The notes under the pieces were generated by a model that did not search any database, was not told the origin of the DNA, and was given only the letters and a program-made list of their open reading frames with translations. The position numbers and the translations under genes were made by a program. This document shows positions 36,952 through 45,418 of a stretch of DNA of 64,000 bases, piece by piece. This stretch comes from a virus. The stretch lies in IMG/VR virus record IMGVR_UViG_3300045971_000344, positions 186,001-250,000 of that record. One strand, given 5' to 3'. Position 1 is the first letter of the stretch. Each line of letters begins with the position of its first letter.

Positions 36952-36994
36952 TAGTACAACCCAGTAACGCTTATGACTTTACTGGGTTGTACTA
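36952..36994. terminator. Perfect 16-bp hairpin between RuvC gene and structured RNA
   Basis: TAGTACAACCCAGTAA (36952-36967) pairs without mismatch with 36979-36994 around an 11-base loop. It lies 22 bp after the RuvC stop codon on the minus strand. It has no adjacent T tract and is symmetric, so it could serve either strand. Confidence 0.6.
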
Positions 36995-37016
36995 CATTAA
37001 GTAACTATAATCTTAA

Positions 37017-37652
37017 TTATTTTTTAATGATACAGGTTTTAATGCGAGGTTTGGATATTCTTTTTGCTTTCTTAGCAGCCTTTGCTTCTTCGTCTACTCT
37101 AAAGCCTATTTCTTTCAAACCAGCTATTATACGTCCTACGTTCCTATCGCTAAGCGTGCTATAGGGTTTTACACCTAAATGAGAGTATAACCCATACAGG
37201 GCGATAAAGGTGGAGTCTACTAGGTGAGGTGGACAGGGCTTTACTTCTGCATAGATTTCTGATAGGTCGTAATAGCGTTTTATCTGAGATTTCCAAGTAA
37301 CAGCGGGAATAACAGTACAGACAGTTGACTTTAATTGTAGAGCAGTTACCGCAAGCATACAAGTAATCGCTTCTCCTAACTGGACCAGTCCACCCCTCGG
37401 CATGAATCTCTCGGCTATCCAGATATCCGGGTAGCCATGTTCAGTTATAAGGGCCTTTACACTTCGTCTATATTTAGTCAAGACCTTTCTAAAGTTGGTC
37501 TTTATATCCGTTGGAACAATGGGATTAGCTACCATCCAGGACTTTAACGAGACTATCCTAAAGGTATTATCTTTAGTAAGTTGTACGGTTAATAGTGTAC
37601 GCCCATAGTTTACCGTTGCAGGGTCATCTCCAAGAATAACATATTTTTTCAT
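37017..37652 (-). CDS. RuvC-like Holliday junction resolvase
   Basis: A 211-residue protein from ATG 37652 (MKKYVILGDDPATVNYG); an in-frame GTG at 37661 is an alternative start. The fold order matches RuvC/RNase-H resolvases: strand 1 with the first catalytic acid (ILGDDPAT, cf. 'ILGIDPG'), the second acid in IWIAERF (residue ~75), and the C-terminal acid in HLVDSTFIALYG (cf. 'HDA.DALAIA'). Length is close to phage and bacterial RuvC (~170-210). It would cut branched DNA during recombination or before packaging. Two basic C-terminal segments (EEAKAAKKAKRISKPR) may bind DNA. It is the only gene between the structured RNA and the divergent promoter region. Confidence 0.75.
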   Translation of the reverse strand: MKKYVILGDDPATVNYGRTLLTVQLTKDNTFRIVSLKSWMVANPIVPTDIKTNFRKVLTKYRRSVKALITEHGYPDIWIAERFMPRGGLVQLGEAITCMLAVTALQLKSTVCTVIPAVTWKSQIKRYYDLSEIYAEVKPCPPHLVDSTFIALYGLYSHLGVKPYSTLSDRNVGRIIAGLKEIGFRVDEEAKAAKKAKRISKPRIKTCIIKK

Positions 37653-37741
37653 AGCCCACACTCACTCTCAAAAGAAAAATTACATAATTTATTATTAAAT
37701 ATACAATCATAATCAAATTACAAACAAAGTGGGGGGCCTAT
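37653..37741. promoter_or_regulatory. Divergent promoter region
   Basis: All genes left of here are leftward and all right of here rightward. The ~90 bp is very AT-rich and contains ATAATTTATTATTAAATATA on the plus strand (37684-37703) and AAATTATGTAATTTTTC on the minus strand, both versions of the recurring element. No hairpin is seen. Confidence 0.5.
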
Positions 37742-38809
37742 ATGGTCCAACGAATATCACATAAAAACCCAATTAACGCTAAAAACTTCACAGCAAAGTT
37801 GGCAGAACAGCGTAGAATTGAGATACAAAAGGCGCGTCAAAATTTCCAACAAAACTCTTTCTTGGTTGACAGCCCAGTAATTATATATTACTCTCAGATC
37901 AGAAATGGCTATACCTGTACGTGCCACGCTTATGAAAAGCCAGTAGAGGCGGAGAACGTACTAACTGTGGAGCCCACACTGGTTAATCATACTAATAAGG
38001 TTACAGAGATTTCGTACTCTACGCTGTCCAAGTCTCCGATGTTTGGATCATCTCTCCCTGTAGAGTCCAATATAGAAGACCTTTTATTGGATGATACCGA
38101 GACTGCTGAATCAAGTTCTACCCACCCATTATTTGGGACGCTCTTCAATAAAGGTTCTGATTGTGGGATTTGTATGAGGACAGGATTTAGCCCCTTATTT
38201 AGTCCCGTGGGTCGCCAGTTCTATGCTCTTACTACACATAATGTGTCTAACCTGGACGGGTATTATGTGGATACAACAGCAACCCCTCATTTATTTAAGC
38301 ACATACCTGAGGGACGTTCTTTATTTACATTTAAGGTACCCAAGTATTTCAAGACCTGTTCTTACAGGATTTTTAATAACGTACAGCCCTTGGAAGAAAA
38401 TCTCTATGTGGGGGCCGTTGCGCTAAATAAAGACCTGCTGAATTTAGCACGTGGGCAGGAATTAGTTGTGGAAATCCGTAACAAGGACTTTACTCATGTC
38501 TTTATTGAGTTCGATCTAGGTGTAGAGACTCACGCCAATTTTCCTCAGTTTTCTGTCTCAAAGGATTACACTTCGTTTTTCAATCTACAGTCAGTGTCAA
38601 TTGAGCTCCCTCCTTCAATGGGGAACTGTCAGGTGAATGATATTGTGTATGCTCCACAATGGAGTCGTTCTTGGCTAGTGTTTGATGTTCAGCCAAAATG
38701 GGAGGGGCCGAATCAGACAGTATTACTGGGTACAACCGTACAAGGTAGATTAATCCAGCCCCTAGAAACATTTTCAATATTAAGATCATTAAGACCAATA
38801 GAAAGGTAG
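37742..38809 (+). CDS. Unknown virion-like protein
   Basis: A 355-residue protein starting MVQRISHKNPINAKNF. An N-terminal helix is followed by a Cys-containing strand (YYSQIRNGYTCTCHAYE), an acidic linker and a second Cys motif (GSDCGICMRTGFSPLF). The last ~220 residues are beta-rich, without a catalytic motif. CxC plus CxxC elements may bind zinc. It leads the rightward operon, followed within 10 bp by the next gene. Its profile (many strands, late-type ribosome site GGGGGG) suits a structural or head-tail interface protein, but I do not recognise it. Confidence 0.5.
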   Translation: MVQRISHKNPINAKNFTAKLAEQRRIEIQKARQNFQQNSFLVDSPVIIYYSQIRNGYTCTCHAYEKPVEAENVLTVEPTLVNHTNKVTEISYSTLSKSPMFGSSLPVESNIEDLLLDDTETAESSSTHPLFGTLFNKGSDCGICMRTGFSPLFSPVGRQFYALTTHNVSNLDGYYVDTTATPHLFKHIPEGRSLFTFKVPKYFKTCSYRIFNNVQPLEENLYVGAVALNKDLLNLARGQELVVEIRNKDFTHVFIEFDLGVETHANFPQFSVSKDYTSFFNLQSVSIELPPSMGNCQVNDIVYAPQWSRSWLVFDVQPKWEGPNQTVLLGTTVQGRLIQPLETFSILRSLRPIER

Positions 38810-38818
38810 GTGAGTTAA

Positions 38819-39394
38819 GTGTCTACGGTATCTCAAGAAGAAAAAGAAAGAGAGAAGCTGATTAATCAGTTTGTAATTCGGGTCTTTAAGCTCCGAGCAA
38901 AGAATATTCCTCAGGAATACATCGAAATAAAGCTCAAGGCTTTTATTCGGGCACGTGGTAAGAAGTGGAGTCCTAGGCTCCAGTTACTCTTTGATTCCTC
39001 CATGAAAAAAGATATTCCTCAGAGCGTGCTTCGTAAGCTCAATTTACTAGAACCAAAGATCAAGCCTAACGCTAAGCAACAACAGGAGCACGAGCCTAAT
39101 ATAAAGCCAAAGCGTAAATATAGGCAGGACCGTGTAGATGAGTTTGAAGAAGAATTTGATGATCCTCGTTATGACTATCCTATTGAGGCAATACCAGAGG
39201 TAACTAGAACGTGCACCAAGTGCAATAATAAGTTCGTACAGAATAAGGATTACGTTAATCGTATGCTGTGTCCAAAGTGTGATGCTTGGTCAAAAAACAT
39301 CTTTTCTATAAATAATATTTATGCTTCTTCGGATGAGATAATTGACCAACAGCAAGATAAAAAACATAAGGCACTGAAAATACGTCCATTATAA
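38819..39394 (+). CDS. Unknown protein with helical module and zinc ribbon
   Basis: A 191-residue protein starting at GTG 38819 after AGGTGAG. Residues ~15-60 hold a basic helical module with 'FKLRAKNIPQEYIEIKLK' and 'KKWSPRLQLLFD', similar in pattern to the 44417 and 8305 proteins. A charged linker follows (residues ~70-120), then a C-terminal zinc ribbon: CTKCNNKF and CPKCDAW, 20 residues apart. A nucleic-acid- or protein-binding role is likely, but the function is unknown. In operon with its neighbours. Confidence 0.5.
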   Translation: MSTVSQEEKEREKLINQFVIRVFKLRAKNIPQEYIEIKLKAFIRARGKKWSPRLQLLFDSSMKKDIPQSVLRKLNLLEPKIKPNAKQQQEHEPNIKPKRKYRQDRVDEFEEEFDDPRYDYPIEAIPEVTRTCTKCNNKFVQNKDYVNRMLCPKCDAWSKNIFSINNIYASSDEIIDQQQDKKHKALKIRPL

Positions 39395-39408
39395 GAGGAG
39401 TAAAATAT

Positions 39409-40941
39409 ATGTCACGCAAGGTCGCAGAAAACTTTTTATTTGAGTTCAACGACTCAAGGTCGGTAAAAGAAGGAATTAAGGTATTGAACAATATCCTCAG
39501 TTTTCTTCAAAAAAAGAAACAAACTATAGATGACATCTTAACAGAGATGAGCTCGAACAATGCTTTTATTAGGGTCATAAAGACAAAGCAGGTAGTGATC
39601 TCTGCAGGAGAAAGAGAAATAACCACCCGAGGTACGCCTACTCTTATAGAGGTTCAGGCCAAACCTGCGGATATAAAAGAGGTAATTGCAACTTGGGACA
39701 CTCTAGTGGAACTCAATGAAGTTATTGATCGCTATGAACGTTCTATTGCTCCATCTGCGGAATCTCGCTATAAGAACGTGCCTGAGCTTAAGGCTGTTGA
39801 AGCAAAGGTAGAGTCCTTCATAAAGAAAACAAAGGAAAGCAGGGACAAGCTTTTGAAGAAGTTACAGTCAAAAGTTGATACTTATATGCCACGTTCTTTG
39901 AAGGTCATTGTAGATAAGTTGAAAGAAGAGCTAACTACAAACCTTAAGGGGAGGTTTGAAGAATGCAATGTTCTTTATTATCCATGTGTAATGCCTGTAA
40001 ATAAAGTAAACGTACTCGCATTTTACTGTTACCTCAGTTTTACCCGATTGAAGGACGATGATGACTGGCAACATGAGGTCTTTGACGTGGTCGTGATCTC
40101 CATACCCTTAGCAGATGGGACGACCAAATTTCAGATAAACACTTATGAAGGCCACGCGCTTCCTCTAGAAATTCCTTTGGAGCCTAACAGCTGGGTTGGT
40201 ACTGTTAAGGGCGTTACGGACCGATTGTACTCAACACTAACTGATGTTCACGCCCTTAATTTATTGAAGCCCCAGATGCTTAAAGTTTCAGATAAGGACG
40301 CGAAAAAGACAAAGGACTTTAAATCAAACCAAGAAGTTGCGAAGCTCGAAGTAGTGGATGAAACTTTTAAGATCTATTTAAAGCCTTCTTATGTTAAGTC
40401 AGAGCCTCAGGCGCATAACGTTGGTAAGGCTTTGTGGGCAAAGGTAGTAAAATTCCTCTTAATAGATGCCAAATATAAGTTGAGTTATAAACCAACTCAA
40501 GAAGGAACGAGCTGGATTTTGAATTTTAAAGTGTCTACCCCTACTCAAATAAGTGGTAAGATACAGTCAAATATTCATTTCGATAGTTCTGCGTTTAAAG
40601 ATTTCTGTGTAAGGCAAAACCTGGATGGCCCTCAAATCCGTAAGGTTGAAGAGGCTTTGAAGCACGCAATTTATGAAAAGCATAAGCGGTCAGCGTTTAC
40701 ACAACCCGATATTATTACAGAAAAGGATGATGTTAAGAACCGTCTAAATGATAGCGCAATTATTCCTGCAAAGCGCACAAGTGTAGAAAAACCTGAAACT
40801 GAAAAGACTGCGGTAAGGAAGATACAGCCTAGTATGGCCCCAGAGTCAAAGGAAAAACTTACTAAGGAAATGATTAGACAACAAACTCTGAACAAGCGTA
40901 AGTTCGCACGCCAATTGGAAGATGAGGACGTGGATATATGA
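39409..40941 (+). CDS. Unknown large protein with coiled-coil segment
   Basis: A 510-residue protein. Residues ~15-60 and ~95-180 are predicted long helices or coiled coil (KVESFIKKTKESRDKLLKKL). Residues ~190-400 are mixed alpha/beta, with two similar strand-rich halves. The last ~70 residues are basic and low-complexity. No nuclease, ATPase or protease motif is seen. It overlaps the next gene by ATGA. The setting among other unknown rightward genes suggests a virion or injection-related protein only by position. Confidence 0.5.
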   Translation: MSRKVAENFLFEFNDSRSVKEGIKVLNNILSFLQKKKQTIDDILTEMSSNNAFIRVIKTKQVVISAGEREITTRGTPTLIEVQAKPADIKEVIATWDTLVELNEVIDRYERSIAPSAESRYKNVPELKAVEAKVESFIKKTKESRDKLLKKLQSKVDTYMPRSLKVIVDKLKEELTTNLKGRFEECNVLYYPCVMPVNKVNVLAFYCYLSFTRLKDDDDWQHEVFDVVVISIPLADGTTKFQINTYEGHALPLEIPLEPNSWVGTVKGVTDRLYSTLTDVHALNLLKPQMLKVSDKDAKKTKDFKSNQEVAKLEVVDETFKIYLKPSYVKSEPQAHNVGKALWAKVVKFLLIDAKYKLSYKPTQEGTSWILNFKVSTPTQISGKIQSNIHFDSSAFKDFCVRQNLDGPQIRKVEEALKHAIYEKHKRSAFTQPDIITEKDDVKNRLNDSAIIPAKRTSVEKPETEKTAVRKIQPSMAPESKEKLTKEMIRQQTLNKRKFARQLEDEDVDI

Positions 40942-41696
40942 GACATATAGAAACTTCGGTACCTATTTCAAAAGGTGATTACGAAGATACGTTTTTTTAT
41001 AGTGAGACAAAAAATATTTATACTGATATTTTTGGTGCAATGATGGATTACGTAACTACATCAGATAGAGACTCCAAGAGTAGATTAGGTAGACTACTAT
41101 TACAGAATTGGAATAAGCTACCTAAGAGAACAGTTCAGTTATCGGGCTCTGCGTTTCGCATTTGGATATTTGGACCCAAGAAAGCAGGAAAAGTTCTTGA
41201 ACGGCTTGAAAATAATGAAGGAATTAAGATTGATTGCTCTGATTTTTTGTCTTTCACGGCCAAACTACCAAGTAGTCCAAGTACATTTAAAAAGTATTGG
41301 TCAGTTCTGAAAACAAATTCAGAATGTGGATCAGTTGTTCTAGTACAGAAGTGTAGATACAAGAAAGGCTTTTCGGTAACAGACTTCCTTGAGTGGTTAA
41401 GAACAGCGGGGTACTTTAAAGATAGCGATGAAACAGACGATTACTCTAGCGGTATAATGATGGACGTAGATGACTCATTAATAACACTGATGAATCAAGA
41501 GCAGGAAGTCTTTGTCTTTGATTCTGTTTTGGACATACATCCAAAGGAAGTAGTAAATATAAAGGTTGCGGTTAAACCAAGTTCACCTTTACCTGGGTTA
41601 CTAATTCCAAGAACAGGAGTAAAGTTTGTAGAAGCACCTGATACAGATCACGCAAAAGAGATGTTGGGCTTAAATAAAAGGAGGACGTCACTGTGA
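40938..41696 (+). CDS. Unknown protein
   Basis: A 252-residue protein starting MRHIETSVPISKGDY at an ATGA overlap. The middle has a basic 'FGPKKAGKVLERLE' segment that only superficially resembles a P-loop; it lacks G..GKS/T. The C-terminal third is acidic then beta-rich (VVNIKVAVKPSSPLPG). The stop overlaps the next start (GTGA). Function not recognisable. Confidence 0.45.
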   Translation: MRHIETSVPISKGDYEDTFFYSETKNIYTDIFGAMMDYVTTSDRDSKSRLGRLLLQNWNKLPKRTVQLSGSAFRIWIFGPKKAGKVLERLENNEGIKIDCSDFLSFTAKLPSSPSTFKKYWSVLKTNSECGSVVLVQKCRYKKGFSVTDFLEWLRTAGYFKDSDETDDYSSGIMMDVDDSLITLMNQEQEVFVFDSVLDIHPKEVVNIKVAVKPSSPLPGLLIPRTGVKFVEAPDTDHAKEMLGLNKRRTSL

Positions 41697-42841
41697 ATTT
41701 TGTCTATAAGTCAACTGATTACCATTTTAGAAACAGAGTAAATCCACGTACTAAGTCATATTTTAATATCATGGTAGGTAGGAATCACAACCACCTTAAA
41801 ACCTATAAGGTTATTGAGCGATTGAAGAAGTATTTGTTTGCACAACAGGCTATATTGGTCAGCCCCAATAACTTCACACTGGTTAATGTAACTTCCTTAT
41901 TGTCCGCAATTTCCTTTGGTTATTCTCAAGAGCCAGTAAACGTACTTCGCTTTGACTCTACTATTGCTTTTACGTTTGCTTTGAGGGCTGACTCCGATCT
42001 TAACTATAGTGCCGCTCCTCCGCATATCAAGAAAATTAGTCATGACATTACGTTCTGGGGTTATAACCACCCGCAGGACTTTGTTACTATTGCCGTGGAT
42101 ATCGCTGACATAGTAGAGGAAGGACTTTCCATAAAGGACTTTGAATACCTTTACTTGGTTACAGGGTCAGTAACTAAGAACTTTGCGCTCTTTAAAGAGG
42201 CGGCACAGCACTCTATGCCTAAGGACAAGCATACTATTGTAAAGAACTATACCAATATCTATAATCTGGATTTGGCTACCCTGATGTACACTGTACCTTA
42301 CGTAGAGTGGGTTTACAATAAACAGATTTGGGAATTTGCACCCGAAGTTATTCCTGCAAACCAAATACACGCCTATAGCGCCCTGTATTATGCTTTGTTT
42401 CTGTCTACCAAATCCTTGACGGTTAAGTACGTTACGAACCTCAAAGGTTGTGGACATTTACTCAATGAGCTGTATCGCTATTATCTAAAATCTCAACAGC
42501 AGTTAATCTCCAATCAGGTTGGTGAGACCGACCACTCCGAAGAGCAAGAGTATCTGATTTCCTTTATTTACCCCGCGTCTGTTTATTGCGTCTTCGCAAT
42601 GATGAACACGCCGGGCTATCGTGACTGGAAGCCCAAAGCTCGTCTGTCTAATATGTACGAATGGTTGTCAAATTTGTCGGTCAAGCTTCAAGAAGATATT
42701 GCTATATTCCAGGATCTCCAATTCTTAGCACAGATTCCTGGACTAGCTAAAGACGCTATTACAAACAAGCTTGCTACATTTAGAAAGGCCGCTGTAATCT
42801 TAGGTGAGCAGTCTAAAATGGCAACCTTCATGCCTAAATAA
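41693..42841 (+). CDS. Unknown protein
   Basis: A 382-residue protein starting at GTG 41693 with GGAGG 9 bases upstream and a GTGA overlap with the preceding stop. Rich in Tyr, Phe and Leu, largely helical, with no transmembrane prediction strong enough to call. Segments such as FWGYNHPQDFVTIAVDI and LKGCGHLLNELYRYY suggest a globular helical fold. Position suggests the last gene of the first rightward block. Family not recognised. Confidence 0.45.
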   Translation: MNFVYKSTDYHFRNRVNPRTKSYFNIMVGRNHNHLKTYKVIERLKKYLFAQQAILVSPNNFTLVNVTSLLSAISFGYSQEPVNVLRFDSTIAFTFALRADSDLNYSAAPPHIKKISHDITFWGYNHPQDFVTIAVDIADIVEEGLSIKDFEYLYLVTGSVTKNFALFKEAAQHSMPKDKHTIVKNYTNIYNLDLATLMYTVPYVEWVYNKQIWEFAPEVIPANQIHAYSALYYALFLSTKSLTVKYVTNLKGCGHLLNELYRYYLKSQQQLISNQVGETDHSEEQEYLISFIYPASVYCVFAMMNTPGYRDWKPKARLSNMYEWLSNLSVKLQEDIAIFQDLQFLAQIPGLAKDAITNKLATFRKAAVILGEQSKMATFMPK

Positions 42842-42861
42842 TAATCTATAAGGAGAATTAA

Positions 42862-43107
42862 ATGAGACGTGTAGTTATATCCTCTAGTCCTAGAAAACCT
42901 AATAAGGTAATAACTATTTCTTATGAGGATTGGATAAGGTTCAAACTACATCCATATTTTAGGCGTGCCACCCCTATGGAAACCTCAGGTGAGATTAAAT
43001 GTGAGTTACTCTTTTTACCTGAGAGAAATGAGACTTTTGTTTTTAATAACCATAAGACCAGAGAATATTTTAAATTAAACAAAATAAAAAAGGAGTGTAC
43101 TAAATGA
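42862..43107 (+). CDS. Small unknown protein with N-terminal leader signature
   Basis: An 81-residue protein beginning MRRVVISSSPRKPNK, the first clear right-arm case of the leader (basic residues, V-V-I strand, SSS cluster). The remainder contains a compact 'SYEDWIRFKLHPYF' helix and a C-terminal basic stretch. AAGGAG precedes its ATG; its stop overlaps the next ATG by 4 bp. Possibly a small internal virion protein (inference from the leader). Confidence 0.5.
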   Translation: MRRVVISSSPRKPNKVITISYEDWIRFKLHPYFRRATPMETSGEIKCELLFLPERNETFVFNNHKTREYFKLNKIKKECTK

Positions 43108-43784
43108 GAAAAGTAATTGTAACGTTGGCAGCGTCAAAAAGGCCCTCAAAAGAACAACTGAAAGCAGAGTTAAAACTGGCGATTGCTGACCATAAGAAAA
43201 TATTGGCAAAGCTCAAAAAGGCTAACGTTAATATAACGCTCGAAAATGAACCTGAAATAGGATGGACTGATTCCGGTTATGATGCAGTTCTGAGTGGAGA
43301 GATAGTTGTAAGAGGTAAGACTGCCTCATACTCTATTAATACCCCTGAAGTAAATTCTGTTGCTAAATTAACAAAAAAGACAAGTTGGGTATTTGATGTA
43401 TTTAAAGGACAGCCTTTGGCTTGTCTAAAGTTTATTATAGAAGCTGTTACTGCAGACGGTGGTGTAACTAAGGTAGACAGTAATCTATTAAGTGCTGAAA
43501 AAGGAATTCTAAAGGCATTGTCAAACGCCGCTGATGCTTATGTAAGAGCTACTAATGTAGCACGCTTAACCTATAGAACTAAAAGTCAGGGTGGCAAAAT
43601 CCTTTGGATTGCAGTACAAGCTCCAAGCGATATGACTGATATGGAAGGTGGGGCAATTCGTGAGGACGATGCTAAAAAGGTTGGGGTGACACTTCAACAG
43701 ATACTGGATTATCTTGTAGCAAAAGATGCGCGTAAGCCCAAGCCTCAGAAACGCTCTCCTTTTAGAGGATGTATGTATGACTAA
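43104..43784 (+). CDS. Unknown protein with leader signature
   Basis: A 226-residue protein with the N-terminus MRKVIVTLAASKRPS. A basic helical segment (residues ~18-50) is followed by an alpha/beta domain and a helix-rich C-terminal part (LSAEKGILKALSNAADAYV). No catalytic motif. It overlaps the HNH gene at its 3' end by 8 bp. The strand leader and AAS cluster place it in the putative packaged-protein set. Confidence 0.5.
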   Translation: MRKVIVTLAASKRPSKEQLKAELKLAIADHKKILAKLKKANVNITLENEPEIGWTDSGYDAVLSGEIVVRGKTASYSINTPEVNSVAKLTKKTSWVFDVFKGQPLACLKFIIEAVTADGGVTKVDSNLLSAEKGILKALSNAADAYVRATNVARLTYRTKSQGGKILWIAVQAPSDMTDMEGGAIREDDAKKVGVTLQQILDYLVAKDARKPKPQKRSPFRGCMYD

Positions 43785-44103
43785 GGTTGGGGTGGTGGGA
43801 TTATTCGGACCAGTTGAGCTAAAAGAAGTGTATCACCCACCTAGTCATAAGAGACGGTATAACGATTATGGTCCTGACTGGGATGAACTGTCTAACACTT
43901 GCTTACTCTTGGCAAATCATATCTGTCAGGACTGTCATAAAAACAAGGCAACTAATGCTCATCACATTACTCCCCTGACCAAAGGTGGGGCAAATGTGCT
44001 GAGTAACCTAAAAGCACTCTGTTTTTATTGCCACGCTAAGTATCATACGCACATGAACAAAGGTCGTAGAAAGGAGGACCATCCTAATGGCGGTGGCAAT
44101 TAA
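43777..44103 (+). CDS. HNH endonuclease
   Basis: A 108-residue protein. I chose ATG 43777 with GAGG upstream; longer in-frame starts lie inside the previous gene. The HNH core is clear: CQDCHKN, then AHHITPLTKGG, then NLKALCFYCHAKYH, that is two Cys pairs for zinc and the His-His...Asn...His catalytic layout. It lacks the leader signature. A paralogue lies at 58587. Free-standing HNH genes of this type can be homing endonucleases or act with terminase in packaging; being far from any terminase here, the homing or selfish explanation is reasonable. Confidence 0.8.
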   Translation: MTKVGVVGLFGPVELKEVYHPPSHKRRYNDYGPDWDELSNTCLLLANHICQDCHKNKATNAHHITPLTKGGANVLSNLKALCFYCHAKYHTHMNKGRRKEDHPNGGGN

Positions 44104-44401
44104 ACAACCCAAGTTAAGTTTTAAAAAACAGCCGGGGGCTAAGGGATTATCTTCGGTCGGTAACCCTCATCAGGACGTGACCATTCTATTAGATAAAAAG
44201 CAGATTGGCGTGATTTATGGCCCTACTTGGAGAGACAAAGATAGTAAATGGTCCATCCAGCTAATGGTTAAACATGCTAATAGTTGGAAAAATATTTTGC
44301 TTAAGGCTAAATTTGATACTGAAGAACACGCTAGACAGTTTATGATAAACAATATTGGCCGTATACTCCAAAAATACGAAATACATTACTTAGAAAATTA
44401 A
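44087..44401 (+). CDS. Unknown small protein
   Basis: A 104-residue protein starting MAVAIKQPKLSFKKQPG, with AGGAGG upstream and a 17-bp overlap with the HNH gene. A basic N-terminus precedes an alpha/beta part (VTILLDKKQIGVIYGPTW, then HARQFMINNIGRILQKYE) that may form a small ligand-binding domain. No known family. Confidence 0.45.
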   Translation: MAVAIKQPKLSFKKQPGAKGLSSVGNPHQDVTILLDKKQIGVIYGPTWRDKDSKWSIQLMVKHANSWKNILLKAKFDTEEHARQFMINNIGRILQKYEIHYLEN

Positions 44402-44416
44402 GATGGGAGATTTACA

Positions 44417-45412
44417 ATGACACTGACCGAAACCGTTGTTAAGTTAAAAGCAAAAGGTAAATCTAAGGATGAGGTCTTGGCCAAAGTAAAGGAATCTATT
44501 AAGACCTTGGGTGAACGGTGGACTTCTAAGAAGCAAGATCTATTTGATGAAGCTTGGGGAACTGAGGTAACTGTTAAGACAAAAGAACCTAAAATTAAGT
44601 TACCCAAAAAGAGTAAGAACCCAGAATTGGACGCAGCTCTCCAGTGGTACTCCGCAAAATACGGTGGTGGTCAGGGACCCAAGGCTACTCCAGATCAGAT
44701 TATAGCAATGTGGAAAAAGGCAACAGGTAGTAAAAAGGAAGCAACGAGGAAAGAACCTGTTCCTAGAGAGCGCGTTAAGAACAAAGAAAAGGTTATCAAA
44801 GAAAAAACAAAGTCCGTCTCTAAGTATGACCTTTATTTGGAGTTCAATAACGTAATAAGTGGATTGGCTTTCAATACAGGGCTCGTAAGTAATGAGGACC
44901 GTAGAGAGCTCTACAATGGTCCTACCAAAGTTTTAGGTGATTTCGGTCAAGGCCTGGGTGCCCTTTGGGGTGAAGGCATGAATGGTGGTATCGCCTTTGG
45001 TAAAAAAGCTCTGAAGAAGATACCTCAGGATCGTGTAGAGAAGGCTATAAAGGCAGTTTTACCTAAGATCGTACCTGCCGCCAAGGAACAAAAGCAAACC
45101 TTGATTACTATAATGGAGCAACTACCTGAGATTTATTCTACCGTAAACGGTACAAAGGCCAGCGTAGATGACGTAGGTGAGCCCATTGGTAACTTCATGT
45201 TGTTCATTGGTAAGATTTATAAATCCAAACCTGAGATTGACACAACTCAAGATGGGTGTAAGGTATATACCTACTTCAATGGCCCAAAGTCAGGTCTTCC
45301 CAAGCTGTACGTAATTCTGGATAAAAAGACTTTCTTATATGCTCGTATAAAAGACAACACTTACTTGACGCTTGAAACCTTAAAGACAAAACTAGACTCT
45401 TATAAGGGGTAG
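44417..45412 (+). CDS. Unknown protein with small helical module
   Basis: A 331-residue protein. Residues 1-~50 carry the helical module 'VVKLKAKGKSKDEVLAKVK' and 'GERWTSKKQDLFDEAW' also seen at 38819 and 8305. Residues ~50-135 are a basic Lys/Pro/Glu-rich linker. Residues ~140-331 are a folded domain with a long Gly-rich helix pair (FGQGLGALWGEGMNGGIAFG), reminiscent of structural or pore-like segments. Function unknown. Confidence 0.5.
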   Translation: MTLTETVVKLKAKGKSKDEVLAKVKESIKTLGERWTSKKQDLFDEAWGTEVTVKTKEPKIKLPKKSKNPELDAALQWYSAKYGGGQGPKATPDQIIAMWKKATGSKKEATRKEPVPRERVKNKEKVIKEKTKSVSKYDLYLEFNNVISGLAFNTGLVSNEDRRELYNGPTKVLGDFGQGLGALWGEGMNGGIAFGKKALKKIPQDRVEKAIKAVLPKIVPAAKEQKQTLITIMEQLPEIYSTVNGTKASVDDVGEPIGNFMLFIGKIYKSKPEIDTTQDGCKVYTYFNGPKSGLPKLYVILDKKTFLYARIKDNTYLTLETLKTKLDSYKG

Positions 45413-45418
45413 AGGTCT

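Noticed and set aside
41150-41220. P-loop ATPase motif in the 40938 gene (FGPKKAGKVLE)
   Set aside because: The spacing and the missing G-K-[ST] end do not fit a Walker A motif, and no Walker B follows.
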